Shown: piece by piece, positions 8,801 to 16,424 of the stretch | Layout of the letters: the number at the start of each line of letters is the position of its first letter | How positions within the stretch are numbered: position 1 is the first letter of the stretch | Assembly (NCBI GenBank): GCA_030425385.1 | Contig: JAUIAH010000018.1 | Coordinates: forward strand, 62,001 to 126,000 | Direction of reading: 5' to 3' | Source of the DNA: Verrucomicrobiia bacterium | Lineage (GTDB): Bacteria; Verrucomicrobiota; Verrucomicrobiia; Verrucomicrobiales; DEV007 | Length of the DNA: 64,000 nucleotides | The notes under the pieces: generated by a model | What the model was told of the DNA's origin: nothing | Database searches by the model: none | What the model saw: the letters and a program-made list of their open reading frames with translations, nothing else | Program-made: the position numbers and the translations under genes

Positions 8801-10022
8801 AGGAGATCTTCCACCTGCAGAACTAGACACGTTTCCAGAATCGTTATCCCTTCTGGATGCGGCTAAACGTGCCATCCGTGACTTCGTTGTTCGGCGAGAT
8901 GACTCACTCACGGTCATTGCGGGCTATCCCTGGTTTCTCGATTGGGGGCGCGATACCTTGATCTGCCTCCGCGGCATGATTGCGGCTGGCATGAGGGATG
9001 AGTCGCGTGATATTCTCTCGCAATTCGCACGATTTGAGAAGGATGGAACGCTTCCTAACATGATTCGTGGAGACGATGATTCGAATCGCGATACTTCGGA
9101 TGCGCAATTGTGGTTCTGTGTGGCTGCCGCCGATCTCGCTCAGGCTTTAGGAGACGACGCCGTTCTCGAGCCCTTCCGTGCCACCTTGCTCTCGATAGGG
9201 AGACACTATCGAGACGGTACGCCTAACGGAATTGTCATGGACCCTGAGAGTGGCCTCATCTTCTCGCCCTCACACTACACCTGGATGGACACGAATCATC
9301 CTGCGGGCACTCCCCGGGAAGGCTATCCCATCGAGATTCAAGCGCTATGGTTTGCCGCATTGCGCTTGCTGAGTCGTATCGATTCCGAAGGGCGGTGGGA
9401 GGTGTTGGCGGAGAAGGTCAGGGCGTCGATTGGGACATACTTTGTGCGGGAAGGGCAAGGTTTCCTGTCAGACTGTCTCCACGCTCACTCACCTGATGGA
9501 GGCGCGCGTGCCGCGATCGCTGACGATCACCTTCGCCCCAATCAACTCTTTGCCCTCACCCTCGGAGCTGTCGACGACCCGGCGCGACAGCGGTCGGTCT
9601 TGCGTGCCTGTGAGGCATTGCTCATTCCGGGAAGCATCCGCAGTCTCGCTGATCGCCCTACTGAGTTTGCGCTTCCGATTCACCGTGATGGGTGCCTGCT
9701 CAATGATCCCCACGCCCCTTACTGGCCGCGCTATGAAGGGGATGAGGACACTCGGCGTAAGCCCGCCTATCACAATGGCACTGCCTGGAATTGGCCATTC
9801 CCATCCTACGCAGAAGCGCTTTACCTCAGCTATGGCGATGAAGCCAAGCACACGGCTCAAGCCATTCTTCACAGTGCCCTCGTCCCGTTCACTGACGGAT
9901 GCATCGGGCAACTGCCGGAGATCATGGATGCGGCGGCACCTCACCGGGAACGAGGCTGCGGCGCTCAAGCCTGGAGCGCCACGGAACTCTACCGCGTGCT
10001 CCACTTGCTAAGCCTTGCGTGA
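5808..10022 (+). CDS. Bifunctional glycogen debranching enzyme (GH13 + GH133 fusion)
   Basis: Very large debranching enzyme, 1404 residues from the chosen ATG, close to the about 1500 of eukaryotic AGL. The N-terminal half is a GH13-type 4-alpha-glucanotransferase: DIPINH (about 255-260), DGFRCDAGY with nucleophile Asp about 328, FLEGLGG with acid/base Glu about 357, and ETHDNNR about 413-419. The C-terminal quarter is an amylo-1,6-glucosidase domain (GH133) with GYPWFLDWGRDT (about residues 1039-1050) and RKPAYHNGTAWNWP close to the end. A linking region of several hundred residues matches the central part of the eukaryotic type. It would trim limit dextrins during glycogen breakdown in the cytoplasm; no signal peptide is seen. 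The frame is open to a TTG at 5754; ATG 5808 is preferred but no clear ribosome site supports either. Confidence 0.88.
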   Translation: MPISFPLQSPLPGSRHVLHGGDTVVFTLHASGPGTAWLRTTLGRAAIHRQEIVRHVEEDAPILARHWMDLPMPATDIEGEYRLEIPLCEVGRFESKAFFLPENDREPVWPEGDNTVIKVEPAEYCAGSSMYCAFVRQFGENRRAGCEKPGHAEAIQLLEKDGYTVIPRSGTFRDLISELDHIVVDLGFRIVQVLPVFPIPTTYAAMGQFGSPFAALDFDNVDAGMADFDRRTTPLDQFRELADEVHRREARLFLDIPINHTGWASWLQNHHPEWFCRDDERRFESPGAWGVTWEDLSKLDYTHKGLWRYIADVFLFWCRQGVDGFRCDAGYMVPLAVWEYVAAKVRLEYPNTVFFLEGLGGKKSVVAQLLDHGGLDWAYSELFQNYERAQVEEILRESIDYTRSHGLHVHFAETHDNNRLADTSATWARMRVGLAALTSDAGSFGITCGVEWFATEKIDVHRTRGMNWGAEPNMVAALHRLNAILAQHPAFWHGAQLEMIDGGPDNVLTLVRTSLDGHARVLVLINLDAEKGAVAQWTSHDFREPMHGEWEDLLTGDRIESAVVEGKVSLSLAPGQCLCLSEQAVPSAPDVGRACQQRLRAKALEVRSFLGVAVGDPEADAQVLVRDPEGFCESLTGSGMPRTVRWQWPCDRDRHVLCPRGSLLLVQGPYRFHFSIISDGLVLAAEYSIPLGEDGNFTLIPVPVPPKASDDGPCFVDVAMRVYAEEGTRREQAKLLVLSSGESAPKVPMQVGKAALAARKAYALCTNGRGGMVHVQGAWGAIRSQYDTLLGANPHPDFPTDRRMLFSRCRAWVVFRDYSRELTTDCLVRFCQGQTSHALQWEFRVPVGRGKHIGLEVKLWFPEGCNATILTFKRQFLNGDPDALGASRDLRIILRPDIEARGFHEKSKAYAGLEETWPQAVEPRPDGLTFIPDEVAALDVAIASGEFVSEPEWIYNVDHPIDAERGMDGSNDLFSPGYFHFEIKEGEESSLTARMQEPGDLPPAELDTFPESLSLLDAAKRAIRDFVVRRDDSLTVIAGYPWFLDWGRDTLICLRGMIAAGMRDESRDILSQFARFEKDGTLPNMIRGDDDSNRDTSDAQLWFCVAAADLAQALGDDAVLEPFRATLLSIGRHYRDGTPNGIVMDPESGLIFSPSHYTWMDTNHPAGTPREGYPIEIQALWFAALRLLSRIDSEGRWEVLAEKVRASIGTYFVREGQGFLSDCLHAHSPDGGARAAIADDHLRPNQLFALTLGAVDDPARQRSVLRACEALLIPGSIRSLADRPTEFALPIHRDGCLLNDPHAPYWPRYEGDEDTRRKPAYHNGTAWNWPFPSYAEALYLSYGDEAKHTAQAILHSALVPFTDGCIGQLPEIMDAAAPHRERGCGAQAWSATELYRVLHLLSLA

Positions 10023-10042
10023 GGACAATCGCTGGGTAACCT
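10015..10042 (+). promoter_or_regulatory. Candidate promoter for gene 10049
   Basis: TTGCGT (10015-10020, overlapping the stop region of the debranching enzyme gene), a 16-base spacer, and TAACCT (10037-10042), which ends 6 bases before the ATG. The CCTCCC between the hexamer and the ATG is the same as at 3528-3533. No ribosome site is present, so a leaderless mRNA is implied. Confidence 0.4.
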
Positions 10043-10048
10043 CCTCCC

Positions 10049-10447
10049 ATGGCGCGCCGATCGAAACAACGCAAGAAGGGTCGTTCTCTGCTCATTCCAG
10101 CAGCGGTGCTGCTGATAGTGTTAGGGGGTGGTGCCTTTGCGATGTTGCGTGGTCTGGGAGGGAAAGATGCCTTCCATGGGCTCACGACGCTGGACGCGTC
10201 CGATTACATGGAGAATTCGCGGAGCTTCCAGGGCAATGTCTACTTGGTGGAAGGCCGGGTGGAAGATCAACTTCGATGGACTCCTGCTGGACGGATGATC
10301 GAAGTGGTGACCGATGACGAGCCTTTAGGGCTCTTGGTTCCGCAGGATTTCTCGGATCAGAATATCCAACCGGGCCAAAGCTTCGCTTTTAAGGTCCGGG
10401 TGGAAGGCAAAGGCGTTCTCAGAGTGGAAGCGCTCAAGAAGGCTTGA
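10049..10447 (+). CDS. Small single-pass membrane protein, unknown
   Basis: 132 residues. A basic N-terminus (MARRSKQRKKGR) is followed by one membrane helix (about 13-35), giving a cytoplasmic N-terminus and an extracytoplasmic domain of about 95 residues. That domain is beta rich, with NVYLVEGRVEDQLRW and FAFKVRVEGKG, and could be a small OB-like barrel. No catalytic motif is seen. It sits between the debranching enzyme and the sulfatase-PhoD fusion and appears to have its own promoter, so the neighbours say little about its role. Confidence 0.7.
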   Translation: MARRSKQRKKGRSLLIPAAVLLIVLGGGAFAMLRGLGGKDAFHGLTTLDASDYMENSRSFQGNVYLVEGRVEDQLRWTPAGRMIEVVTDDEPLGLLVPQDFSDQNIQPGQSFAFKVRVEGKGVLRVEALKKA

Positions 10448-10472
10448 GTCTAAACGGTCGACACGCTAAGCG
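10444..10472 (+). promoter_or_regulatory. Candidate promoter for the sulfatase-PhoD gene
   Basis: TTGAGT (10444-10449, overlapping the previous stop codon), a 17-base spacer, then TAAGCG (10467-10472), ending 6 bases before the ATG at 10479. The -10 is a poor match to TATAAT, but the position repeats that seen at 3534 and 10049. Confidence 0.35.
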
Positions 10473-10478
10473 TGGCCC

Positions 10479-13400
10479 ATGTTTGGCACGCGCCTCCTCT
10501 TCCTTTGTCTGCTAGCATGCGGCAGTCTTTCCGCGGCAGATCGACCTAACATCATCTTTGTGATGGCGGACGACCTCGGCTACGGGGATCCGCAGTGTTA
10601 TCATGCTGGCTCCAAGATTCCGACGCCCCATATGGATCGCCTTGCTCGCGAGGGAATGCGGTTCACCGATGCACACACGCCCTCCGCAGTGTGCACCCCT
10701 ACGCGTTACGGTGTGTTGACGGGACGCTATGCGTGGCGGACCACCCTCAAGAAAGGGGTGCTATGGGGAAATAGTCCGGCACTGATTGAAGAGGATCGGT
10801 TGACGGTTGCTTCTTTGTTAAAGCGCTATGGATACCATACGGGCGTGGTGGGGAAATGGCACCTTGGGTTGGGTGAAGGCCTGACGGAAGAGACCAATTA
10901 TGCCGAGCCAATCCCGAGAGGGGCGAGCACCGTTGGATTCGATTATTCTTACATCATCCCAGCCTCGTTGGACATGGATCCCTATCTCTGGTTGCACAAT
11001 GATAGGGCGGTGCAGGCGCCGACCGTGGAGGATCCGGGATCGCAACGAGTGTGGAGTGGGGGAGGTGGTTTCTGGCGCGCAGGCCTGCGGGCACCCGACT
11101 TCTCTTTTGAAGGGGTTCTGCCGACCATTGCGGAAAAGTCCGTCGCCTACATTGCCGATCGAGCGAAGGTTCCTGACAAACCATTCTTTCTCTATGTGCC
11201 GCTGGCATCGCCGCACACGCCATGGGTGCCTACCGACGCCTTTGATGGGAAAACGGGGATTGGTGCCTATGGCGACTTTGTGCATCAGTCAGACGCTGCC
11301 GTGGGTGACATCTTGCGAGCTTTAGATGAGCACGAGTTGACGGAGAATACGGTGGTCATCGTGACATCGGACAACGGATCTCATTGGCCGTTGGACATGA
11401 TTGAGAAGACTGGGCATCGGGCCAATTTAGAATGGCGTGGGCAGAAGGCCGACATTCATGAAGGGGGCCATCGGGTGCCTTTTCTCGTGCGATGGCCAGC
11501 TAAGGTGGCAGCGGGAACCGTGAATGATCAGTTGGTGTGTTTGACAGATCTCATGGCGACGGCGGCCGCGCTTGTGGGGCATCCCCTTGATCAGGATGAG
11601 GGGGAAGATAGCTACAATCTCTTGCCCGCCTTATTGCGGATTGAGAAAGCTCCTCGTCGGCGAGCGATTGTTCATCACTCTCTCGATGGCATGTCCGCGA
11701 TCCGTATCAATCAGTGGAAACTTATTCTCGGAAAAGGCTCTGGCGGATTCACCAAGATCGAGGTGCCCTCCGAGGCGCCGGAGGGTCAACTCTACAACTT
11801 GAGAAAAGATCCTGGCGAAACGACGAATCTCTACGACCAGCGCCCAAGGGAGGTCGCGAAGCTCAAGCAGACACTGGAGAGGTATCAGCGTGAAGGGTTC
11901 AGTCGGTTGCCTGGTGAGGCTGAGGATTTGTTAGAAAGATTGAAATTGGGTCAATTCAAGCGCATCCATCAGGAACTATTCCGCACCATTCTAGCGGGGA
12001 AAGCGCAAGTCGCTTTGGATGCCATGGATCGCCTTCCAGGGGGATTGGGCGAGGATGGGGAAACGCACTACATACGGGCGGTGGCCCATGTGGCTCTGGA
12101 TCAGCACGATGAGGCGGTGGCGAGTGCCTTGCAAGCGACCGCCAACGGCGTGCCGGTGTCGCGCTTCATCGGGGGGACGTTGACCGGGCTCGCCGCGTTG
12201 CAGGAACATCCCGTCATGCAAGCGCTCCGAGAAGAGGTCTCTCCCATTGTGAATGGGCCTATGTTAGGAAAGGTGGAAGGAACACGTATTAGTGTGTGGG
12301 TGCGGACGCTTGGGCCGATGCGGGTGCGTGTGGCGGCGTCCGTTGCCTGGGACGACCTCACTCAAGTGATCGTGTCCGATCCTGTGATGACTAGTGAAGA
12401 GAGTGATTTCACGGCGGAGATGACGCTGACAGGATTGCAACCGGAGACGACCTATCGCTATCGCATTCTCACCGGAGAACAGGGCGTGGAGCAAAGCGCC
12501 CACCTCCCTACCCACAGCTTGCAAACCCTGTCTAATCCCCATGAGAAGACGCGCTTCAGTCTCGCTTTCGGTGGTGGCGCAGGCTACGTGCCGGAGAACG
12601 AGCGTGCCTTTGACACCATTCGAGGCATGGACCCTGATGTCTTGCTCTTGTTAGGAGATAATGTCTATAGCGATGACCCTGAAAGCCCGCCCATGCAGCA
12701 TTACTGCTATTATCGACGTCAAGCACGACCAGAGTTCTCGGCGCTGGTGGCTCAGACGCCTGTTTATAGCATTTGGGACGATCACGATTTCGGCTTGAAC
12801 GATTGTGTCGAAGGACCAGAGATTGACGTGCCCGCTTGGAAGCGATCTGTCTTCCGAGTCTTTCGCAACAACTGGATCAATCCGGGTTACGGAGGGGGAG
12901 AGGCGCATCCAGGGTGCTACTATGATTTCTACATTGGCGATGTGCATTTCATCATGGTCGATGGTCGCTACTACCGGAATTTGTCACCTGAGAAAGGAGA
13001 GGTGTCGATGTTAGGAGCGGTGCAGCGTGAATGGCTGTTGCAGACACTGGCAGAATCGAAGGGGACTTTCAAAGTCCTGTGTTCGCCTGTGCCCTGGGTG
13101 TTTGAGGCTAAAGGCGATAGCAAAGACACCTGGAACGGTTTCAGGGCGGAGCGCAAGGCAATCTTTGATCTGCTCGGGGAGAAAAGCATTGAGGGCGTGC
13201 TGCTCATGTCCGCCGATCGCCACCGCTCAGATCTCTGGCGCATTGAAAGAGAGGGGCACTACCCCTTCTATGAGTTTAGCAGTTCCCGCCTCACCAATCA
13301 GCATGTGCACAACACCATGCCGGATGCGGAATTCTCCTACAATGCGAAGCAATCGTTTGGATACGTGACTTTCGATACCTCGATTCCCAATCCAAAAGTG

Positions 13401-13481
13401 ACCTATTCCGTCGTCACGATTGATGGGGAGATCATGCATCATTTCACCCTCGAGCGCAGCCAATTGGAGGACAGGGAATGA
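10479..13481 (+). CDS. Secreted sulfatase fused to PhoD-type alkaline phosphatase
   Basis: 1000 residues with a signal peptide (cleavage near 20, after LSAA). Residues about 22-470 are a type I sulfatase: the metal site NIIFVMADDLGYGD, the sulfatase signature CTPTR with C72 as the residue converted to formylglycine, GKWHLG (about 125) and TSDNG (about 296). A short helical linker follows (about 490-580) with a TPR-like look. From about 590 an Fn3-like domain and a PhoD metallophosphatase domain follow: LLLGDNVYSDD (about 722), SIWDDHDFGLND (about 763) and MSADRHRSDLW (about 909). It could release both sulfate and phosphate from the same class of extracellular substrate. Both domains look complete. 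Sulfatase maturation enzyme is not in the window. Confidence 0.9.
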   Translation: MFGTRLLFLCLLACGSLSAADRPNIIFVMADDLGYGDPQCYHAGSKIPTPHMDRLAREGMRFTDAHTPSAVCTPTRYGVLTGRYAWRTTLKKGVLWGNSPALIEEDRLTVASLLKRYGYHTGVVGKWHLGLGEGLTEETNYAEPIPRGASTVGFDYSYIIPASLDMDPYLWLHNDRAVQAPTVEDPGSQRVWSGGGGFWRAGLRAPDFSFEGVLPTIAEKSVAYIADRAKVPDKPFFLYVPLASPHTPWVPTDAFDGKTGIGAYGDFVHQSDAAVGDILRALDEHELTENTVVIVTSDNGSHWPLDMIEKTGHRANLEWRGQKADIHEGGHRVPFLVRWPAKVAAGTVNDQLVCLTDLMATAAALVGHPLDQDEGEDSYNLLPALLRIEKAPRRRAIVHHSLDGMSAIRINQWKLILGKGSGGFTKIEVPSEAPEGQLYNLRKDPGETTNLYDQRPREVAKLKQTLERYQREGFSRLPGEAEDLLERLKLGQFKRIHQELFRTILAGKAQVALDAMDRLPGGLGEDGETHYIRAVAHVALDQHDEAVASALQATANGVPVSRFIGGTLTGLAALQEHPVMQALREEVSPIVNGPMLGKVEGTRISVWVRTLGPMRVRVAASVAWDDLTQVIVSDPVMTSEESDFTAEMTLTGLQPETTYRYRILTGEQGVEQSAHLPTHSLQTLSNPHEKTRFSLAFGGGAGYVPENERAFDTIRGMDPDVLLLLGDNVYSDDPESPPMQHYCYYRRQARPEFSALVAQTPVYSIWDDHDFGLNDCVEGPEIDVPAWKRSVFRVFRNNWINPGYGGGEAHPGCYYDFYIGDVHFIMVDGRYYRNLSPEKGEVSMLGAVQREWLLQTLAESKGTFKVLCSPVPWVFEAKGDSKDTWNGFRAERKAIFDLLGEKSIEGVLLMSADRHRSDLWRIEREGHYPFYEFSSSRLTNQHVHNTMPDAEFSYNAKQSFGYVTFDTSIPNPKVTYSVVTIDGEIMHHFTLERSQLEDRE

Positions 13482-13547
13482 AGGGATTTGATCGAGCGTG
13501 GTGGTCTGCGCTTGCCCAGCTGGCCCTAAGTTGATTGGCTGAACATC

Positions 13548-15017
13548 ATGAACAGATTCTTCCCAGCGTACATTCCAGGATTCCTTTGTCAGACATTGAC
13601 CCTTGGCACGGTGTTGGCGGCTGATGAGGCGCCTGATCCGTCGTCGATGAAGGTTCCTGAGATCTATGCCCACTATTGCGCGACGTGTCATGGGGCAAAT
13701 TTTGAAGGAGGGCAGGGCGGTTCCTTGGTCGATGGCGAATGGAAACACGGTTCGAGTGATGCGGAGATCTTCCGATCGATTGCGAAGGGGAATCTGGAGT
13801 TGGGCATGACTCCGTGGGAGGGTGTGTTGTCGGCGGAACAGATGCGCGGTCTCGTGATCTTTATTCAGGAGAAGGAGAAAGAAGCGCAGGCCAAGGGGAT
13901 CCAGTTTCCCACTCCTGAAGTGGGCAAGGTTACCAAGACGACTCATGAGGATTATGTCTTTGAGATGGTGGTAGAGGAAGGCTTGAAGGTGCCGTGGTCG
14001 ATTGCCTTCCTGCCCGAGGGTTCGAAACTCATCACGGAGAAGGAGGGGCGTCTCCGGCTCGTGAGTGCAGAAGGCGAGTTGCATCCAGAGCCTATCAACG
14101 ATACCCCTGAAGTCTTGGTTCACGGTCAGGGAGGTCTGTTAGACGTCGCATTGCATCCCGATTATGGTGAGAATGGGTGGATCTACCTGGCATTCTCTGA
14201 GGGTAAACGTGAGGAAGTGGAAGGAGAGCGTCGCCCGAAGGTGAGCGCGATGACGGCGGTGGTGCGCGGACGGATCCGGGATCACGCGTGGGTGGATCAG
14301 GAATGGATCTTCAAGGCTGAGCCAGAACATTATGGGAATGCAGGGGTGCACTTTGGAACGCGTCTGGTCTTTGACGACAAGGGGTATCTTTATTTCATCG
14401 TGGGCGAACGTGGCGGCCTGGAGATTGCTCAGGATTTGAGCCATCCTGCCGGGAAGATCTTTCGCTTGCATGATGATGGGCGCGTTCCCGAGGATAATCC
14501 CTTTGTGCGTAAGGAAGGAGCGTTGCCCGGGATTTGGTCCTATGGGCATCGCAACCCGCAGGGGATGGCGTTCGACCCCAGGGATGGCATGCTCTATGCC
14601 ACGGAGCATGGCCCGCGTGGGGGTGACGAGCTGAATGTGATTCTGAAAGGGCGCAACTATGGTTGGCCGGTGATTACCTACGGGATGAACTACAATGGGA
14701 CACCGATGACATCTGAAACCCATCGGAGTGGGATGGAACAGCCGGTGACTTACTGGGTGCCATCGATCGCAGCGTGTGGACTCGCGTTTTATGAAGGGGA
14801 AGCCTTTCCGCGCTGGCAGAATCAGCTCTTTGCGGGTGGCCTCAAGCAGCAGGTGATCCGTCGTCTGCGCCTGATCGATCAGGAGGTGGTGGAGGAAGAG
14901 GTGATCTTGAAGGACGCTGGGCGCGTGCGTGATGTGCGGTCTGGGCCCGATGGCCTCCTCTACGTGGTTCTCAACAGTCCTGATTGTGTGGTTCGGTTAG
15001 CTCCTGCACGAGATTGA
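13548..15017 (+). CDS. Cytochrome c-PQQ glucose/sorbosone dehydrogenase-like fusion
   Basis: 489 residues with an N-terminal signal peptide (cleavage about 25). A single-haem cytochrome c domain (about 30-110) carries CATCH and a distal Met candidate in GMTPW. The rest (about 130-485) is a soluble aldose-sugar-dehydrogenase-type six-bladed propeller: GLKVPWSIAFLPEG, HGQGGLLDVALHPDY, HYGNAGVHFGTRL, HRNPQGMAFDP and EHGPRGGDELNV, which include the PQQ/calcium and catalytic-His regions of that family. It should oxidise a sugar in the periplasm and pass electrons to its own haem. It follows the sulfatase gene on the same strand with 66 bases between. Confidence 0.87.
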   Translation: MNRFFPAYIPGFLCQTLTLGTVLAADEAPDPSSMKVPEIYAHYCATCHGANFEGGQGGSLVDGEWKHGSSDAEIFRSIAKGNLELGMTPWEGVLSAEQMRGLVIFIQEKEKEAQAKGIQFPTPEVGKVTKTTHEDYVFEMVVEEGLKVPWSIAFLPEGSKLITEKEGRLRLVSAEGELHPEPINDTPEVLVHGQGGLLDVALHPDYGENGWIYLAFSEGKREEVEGERRPKVSAMTAVVRGRIRDHAWVDQEWIFKAEPEHYGNAGVHFGTRLVFDDKGYLYFIVGERGGLEIAQDLSHPAGKIFRLHDDGRVPEDNPFVRKEGALPGIWSYGHRNPQGMAFDPRDGMLYATEHGPRGGDELNVILKGRNYGWPVITYGMNYNGTPMTSETHRSGMEQPVTYWVPSIAACGLAFYEGEAFPRWQNQLFAGGLKQQVIRRLRLIDQEVVEEEVILKDAGRVRDVRSGPDGLLYVVLNSPDCVVRLAPARD

Positions 15018-15021
15018 AGGC

Positions 15022-15050
15022 TTGAGAAACGCCGTCTCCGAGGTTACGCA
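15022..15050 (+). promoter_or_regulatory. Candidate promoter for the M20 peptidase gene
   Basis: TTGAGA (15022-15027, five of six consensus bases), 17-base spacer, TACGCA (15045-15050), which ends 5 bases before the ATG at 15056. GGAG within those five bases would be too close to act as a normal ribosome site. Confidence 0.4.
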
Positions 15051-15055
15051 GGAGC

Positions 15056-16390
15056 ATGGACCAAGCCGATCTTGACACGCTGATTGAATTTCTTCGATTC
15101 CCTAGCATTTCCACGGATAGCGCCTCCAAGGGGCACGTGAACGATTGCGCCGATTGGCTGGTGGCTCGTCTCCAAGGGGCTGGGCTTGATGTGGAGAAGC
15201 ACTCCACGGCTGGGCATCCGGTCGTCCTGGCCAAGAATGGCCATCGCGCTGGGCGACCCACGGTGATGATCTATGGGCACTATGACGTGCAACCGGTGGA
15301 TCCGCTAGAGCTCTGGGATCATCCTCCTTTCGAACCCCACATCGAAGGCGATCGGATCTACGCTCGCGGATCGACTGATAACAAAGGGCAATTGCTGGCT
15401 CATTTGTTAGGAGTGGAGAAGACGATTGCGTCTGGAAAGGACTTGCCAGTGAATCTCACATTTCTCTTTGAAGGTGAAGAAGAGATCGGGAGCCCTCACT
15501 TGGAGCCTTTCCTGACAGAACGTCGCGGTAGTCTCGCGTGCGACGTGGTGGCGATTTCCGATACGGGCATGGTGGCGCCAGGGGTGCCTACCTTCACTTA
15601 TGGTCTGCGTGGGATTGCTTGTATCGAACTCACCTTGAAAGGACCGAAGGGCGATTTGCATTCGGGCATCTATGGGGGTGCGGTGGCCAATCCGGCGACG
15701 GCAGTGGCGCACCTGGCTGCCAGCCTACACGACGTCACCAAAGGACGAGTGCAGATCGATGGGTTCTACGACGGAGTGGTTCCGCTAGAGCAATGGGAGC
15801 GTGACGCCTGGGCAGCGTTGCCCATGGGAGATGCCGAGATGTTGACCCTCACGGGTTCACCAGCGCTCTATGGGGAAGAAGGCTATAGCAGTCTGGAGAG
15901 GACCTGGGGAAGACCGACGGCAGAAGTGAACGGAATTGGATCTGGCTATCAGGGGGAGGGATCGAAGACCGTCCTCCCGGCTGAAGCCCTCTTGAAGCTC
16001 TCGTTTCGACTCGTGCCTGACCAGGATCCTGCTGAGATCATGGCGCAGGCCAAAGCGCATTTGGAATCGCATCTTCCACCCGGTGTGACGATGGACATAG
16101 CGATGGGCCATCATGGAAAGCCCTACAAAGTAGATCCGCACAACGCCTACGGAAAGGCCGCCCAACGCGCCTTGGAATCGACCTTCGGAAAAGCACCGGC
16201 CCTGATTCGAGAAGGCGGGAGCATTCCCATCGTCCAATCCTTCAAGGAAGTGCTGGAGGCGGACACCCTTTTGTTAGGCTTGGCGCTTCCCGACTGTGGG
16301 GCGCACGCTCCTAACGAGAATTTCTCGCTGGAGAATTTCGCAGCGGGTATTCAGTTGAATCAGCGTTTGTTAGAAGAGTTGGCTTCATGA
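15056..16390 (+). CDS. M20-family dipeptidase
   Basis: Cytoplasmic metallopeptidase of 444 residues, usual length for the M20 dipeptidase/CNDP-like group. Zinc ligands and the catalytic base lie in MIYGHYDVQPVDP (about 71-83), ARGSTDNKGQ (about 102-111) and FEGEEEIGSP (about 137-146). Late ligands lie in VAISDTGM and near the C-terminal GAHAPNE. The inserted dimerisation domain is present around 200-310. It would cleave dipeptides or remove an N-acyl group; the substrate is not clear. It converges on the large repeat-protein gene, whose stop is 34 bases away, and I see no strong terminator between them. Confidence 0.87.
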   Translation: MDQADLDTLIEFLRFPSISTDSASKGHVNDCADWLVARLQGAGLDVEKHSTAGHPVVLAKNGHRAGRPTVMIYGHYDVQPVDPLELWDHPPFEPHIEGDRIYARGSTDNKGQLLAHLLGVEKTIASGKDLPVNLTFLFEGEEEIGSPHLEPFLTERRGSLACDVVAISDTGMVAPGVPTFTYGLRGIACIELTLKGPKGDLHSGIYGGAVANPATAVAHLAASLHDVTKGRVQIDGFYDGVVPLEQWERDAWAALPMGDAEMLTLTGSPALYGEEGYSSLERTWGRPTAEVNGIGSGYQGEGSKTVLPAEALLKLSFRLVPDQDPAEIMAQAKAHLESHLPPGVTMDIAMGHHGKPYKVDPHNAYGKAAQRALESTFGKAPALIREGGSIPIVQSFKEVLEADTLLLGLALPDCGAHAPNENFSLENFAAGIQLNQRLLEELAS

Positions 16391-16424
16391 AGAAGGTCAG
16401 CCTTGCTGGTAGCCGGGCTGTCTG

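Noticed and set aside
16391-16424. Terminator between the convergent M20 and repeat-protein genes
   Set aside because: Only a four-pair stem (AGCC/GGCT) can be drawn, and no T-run follows on either strand.
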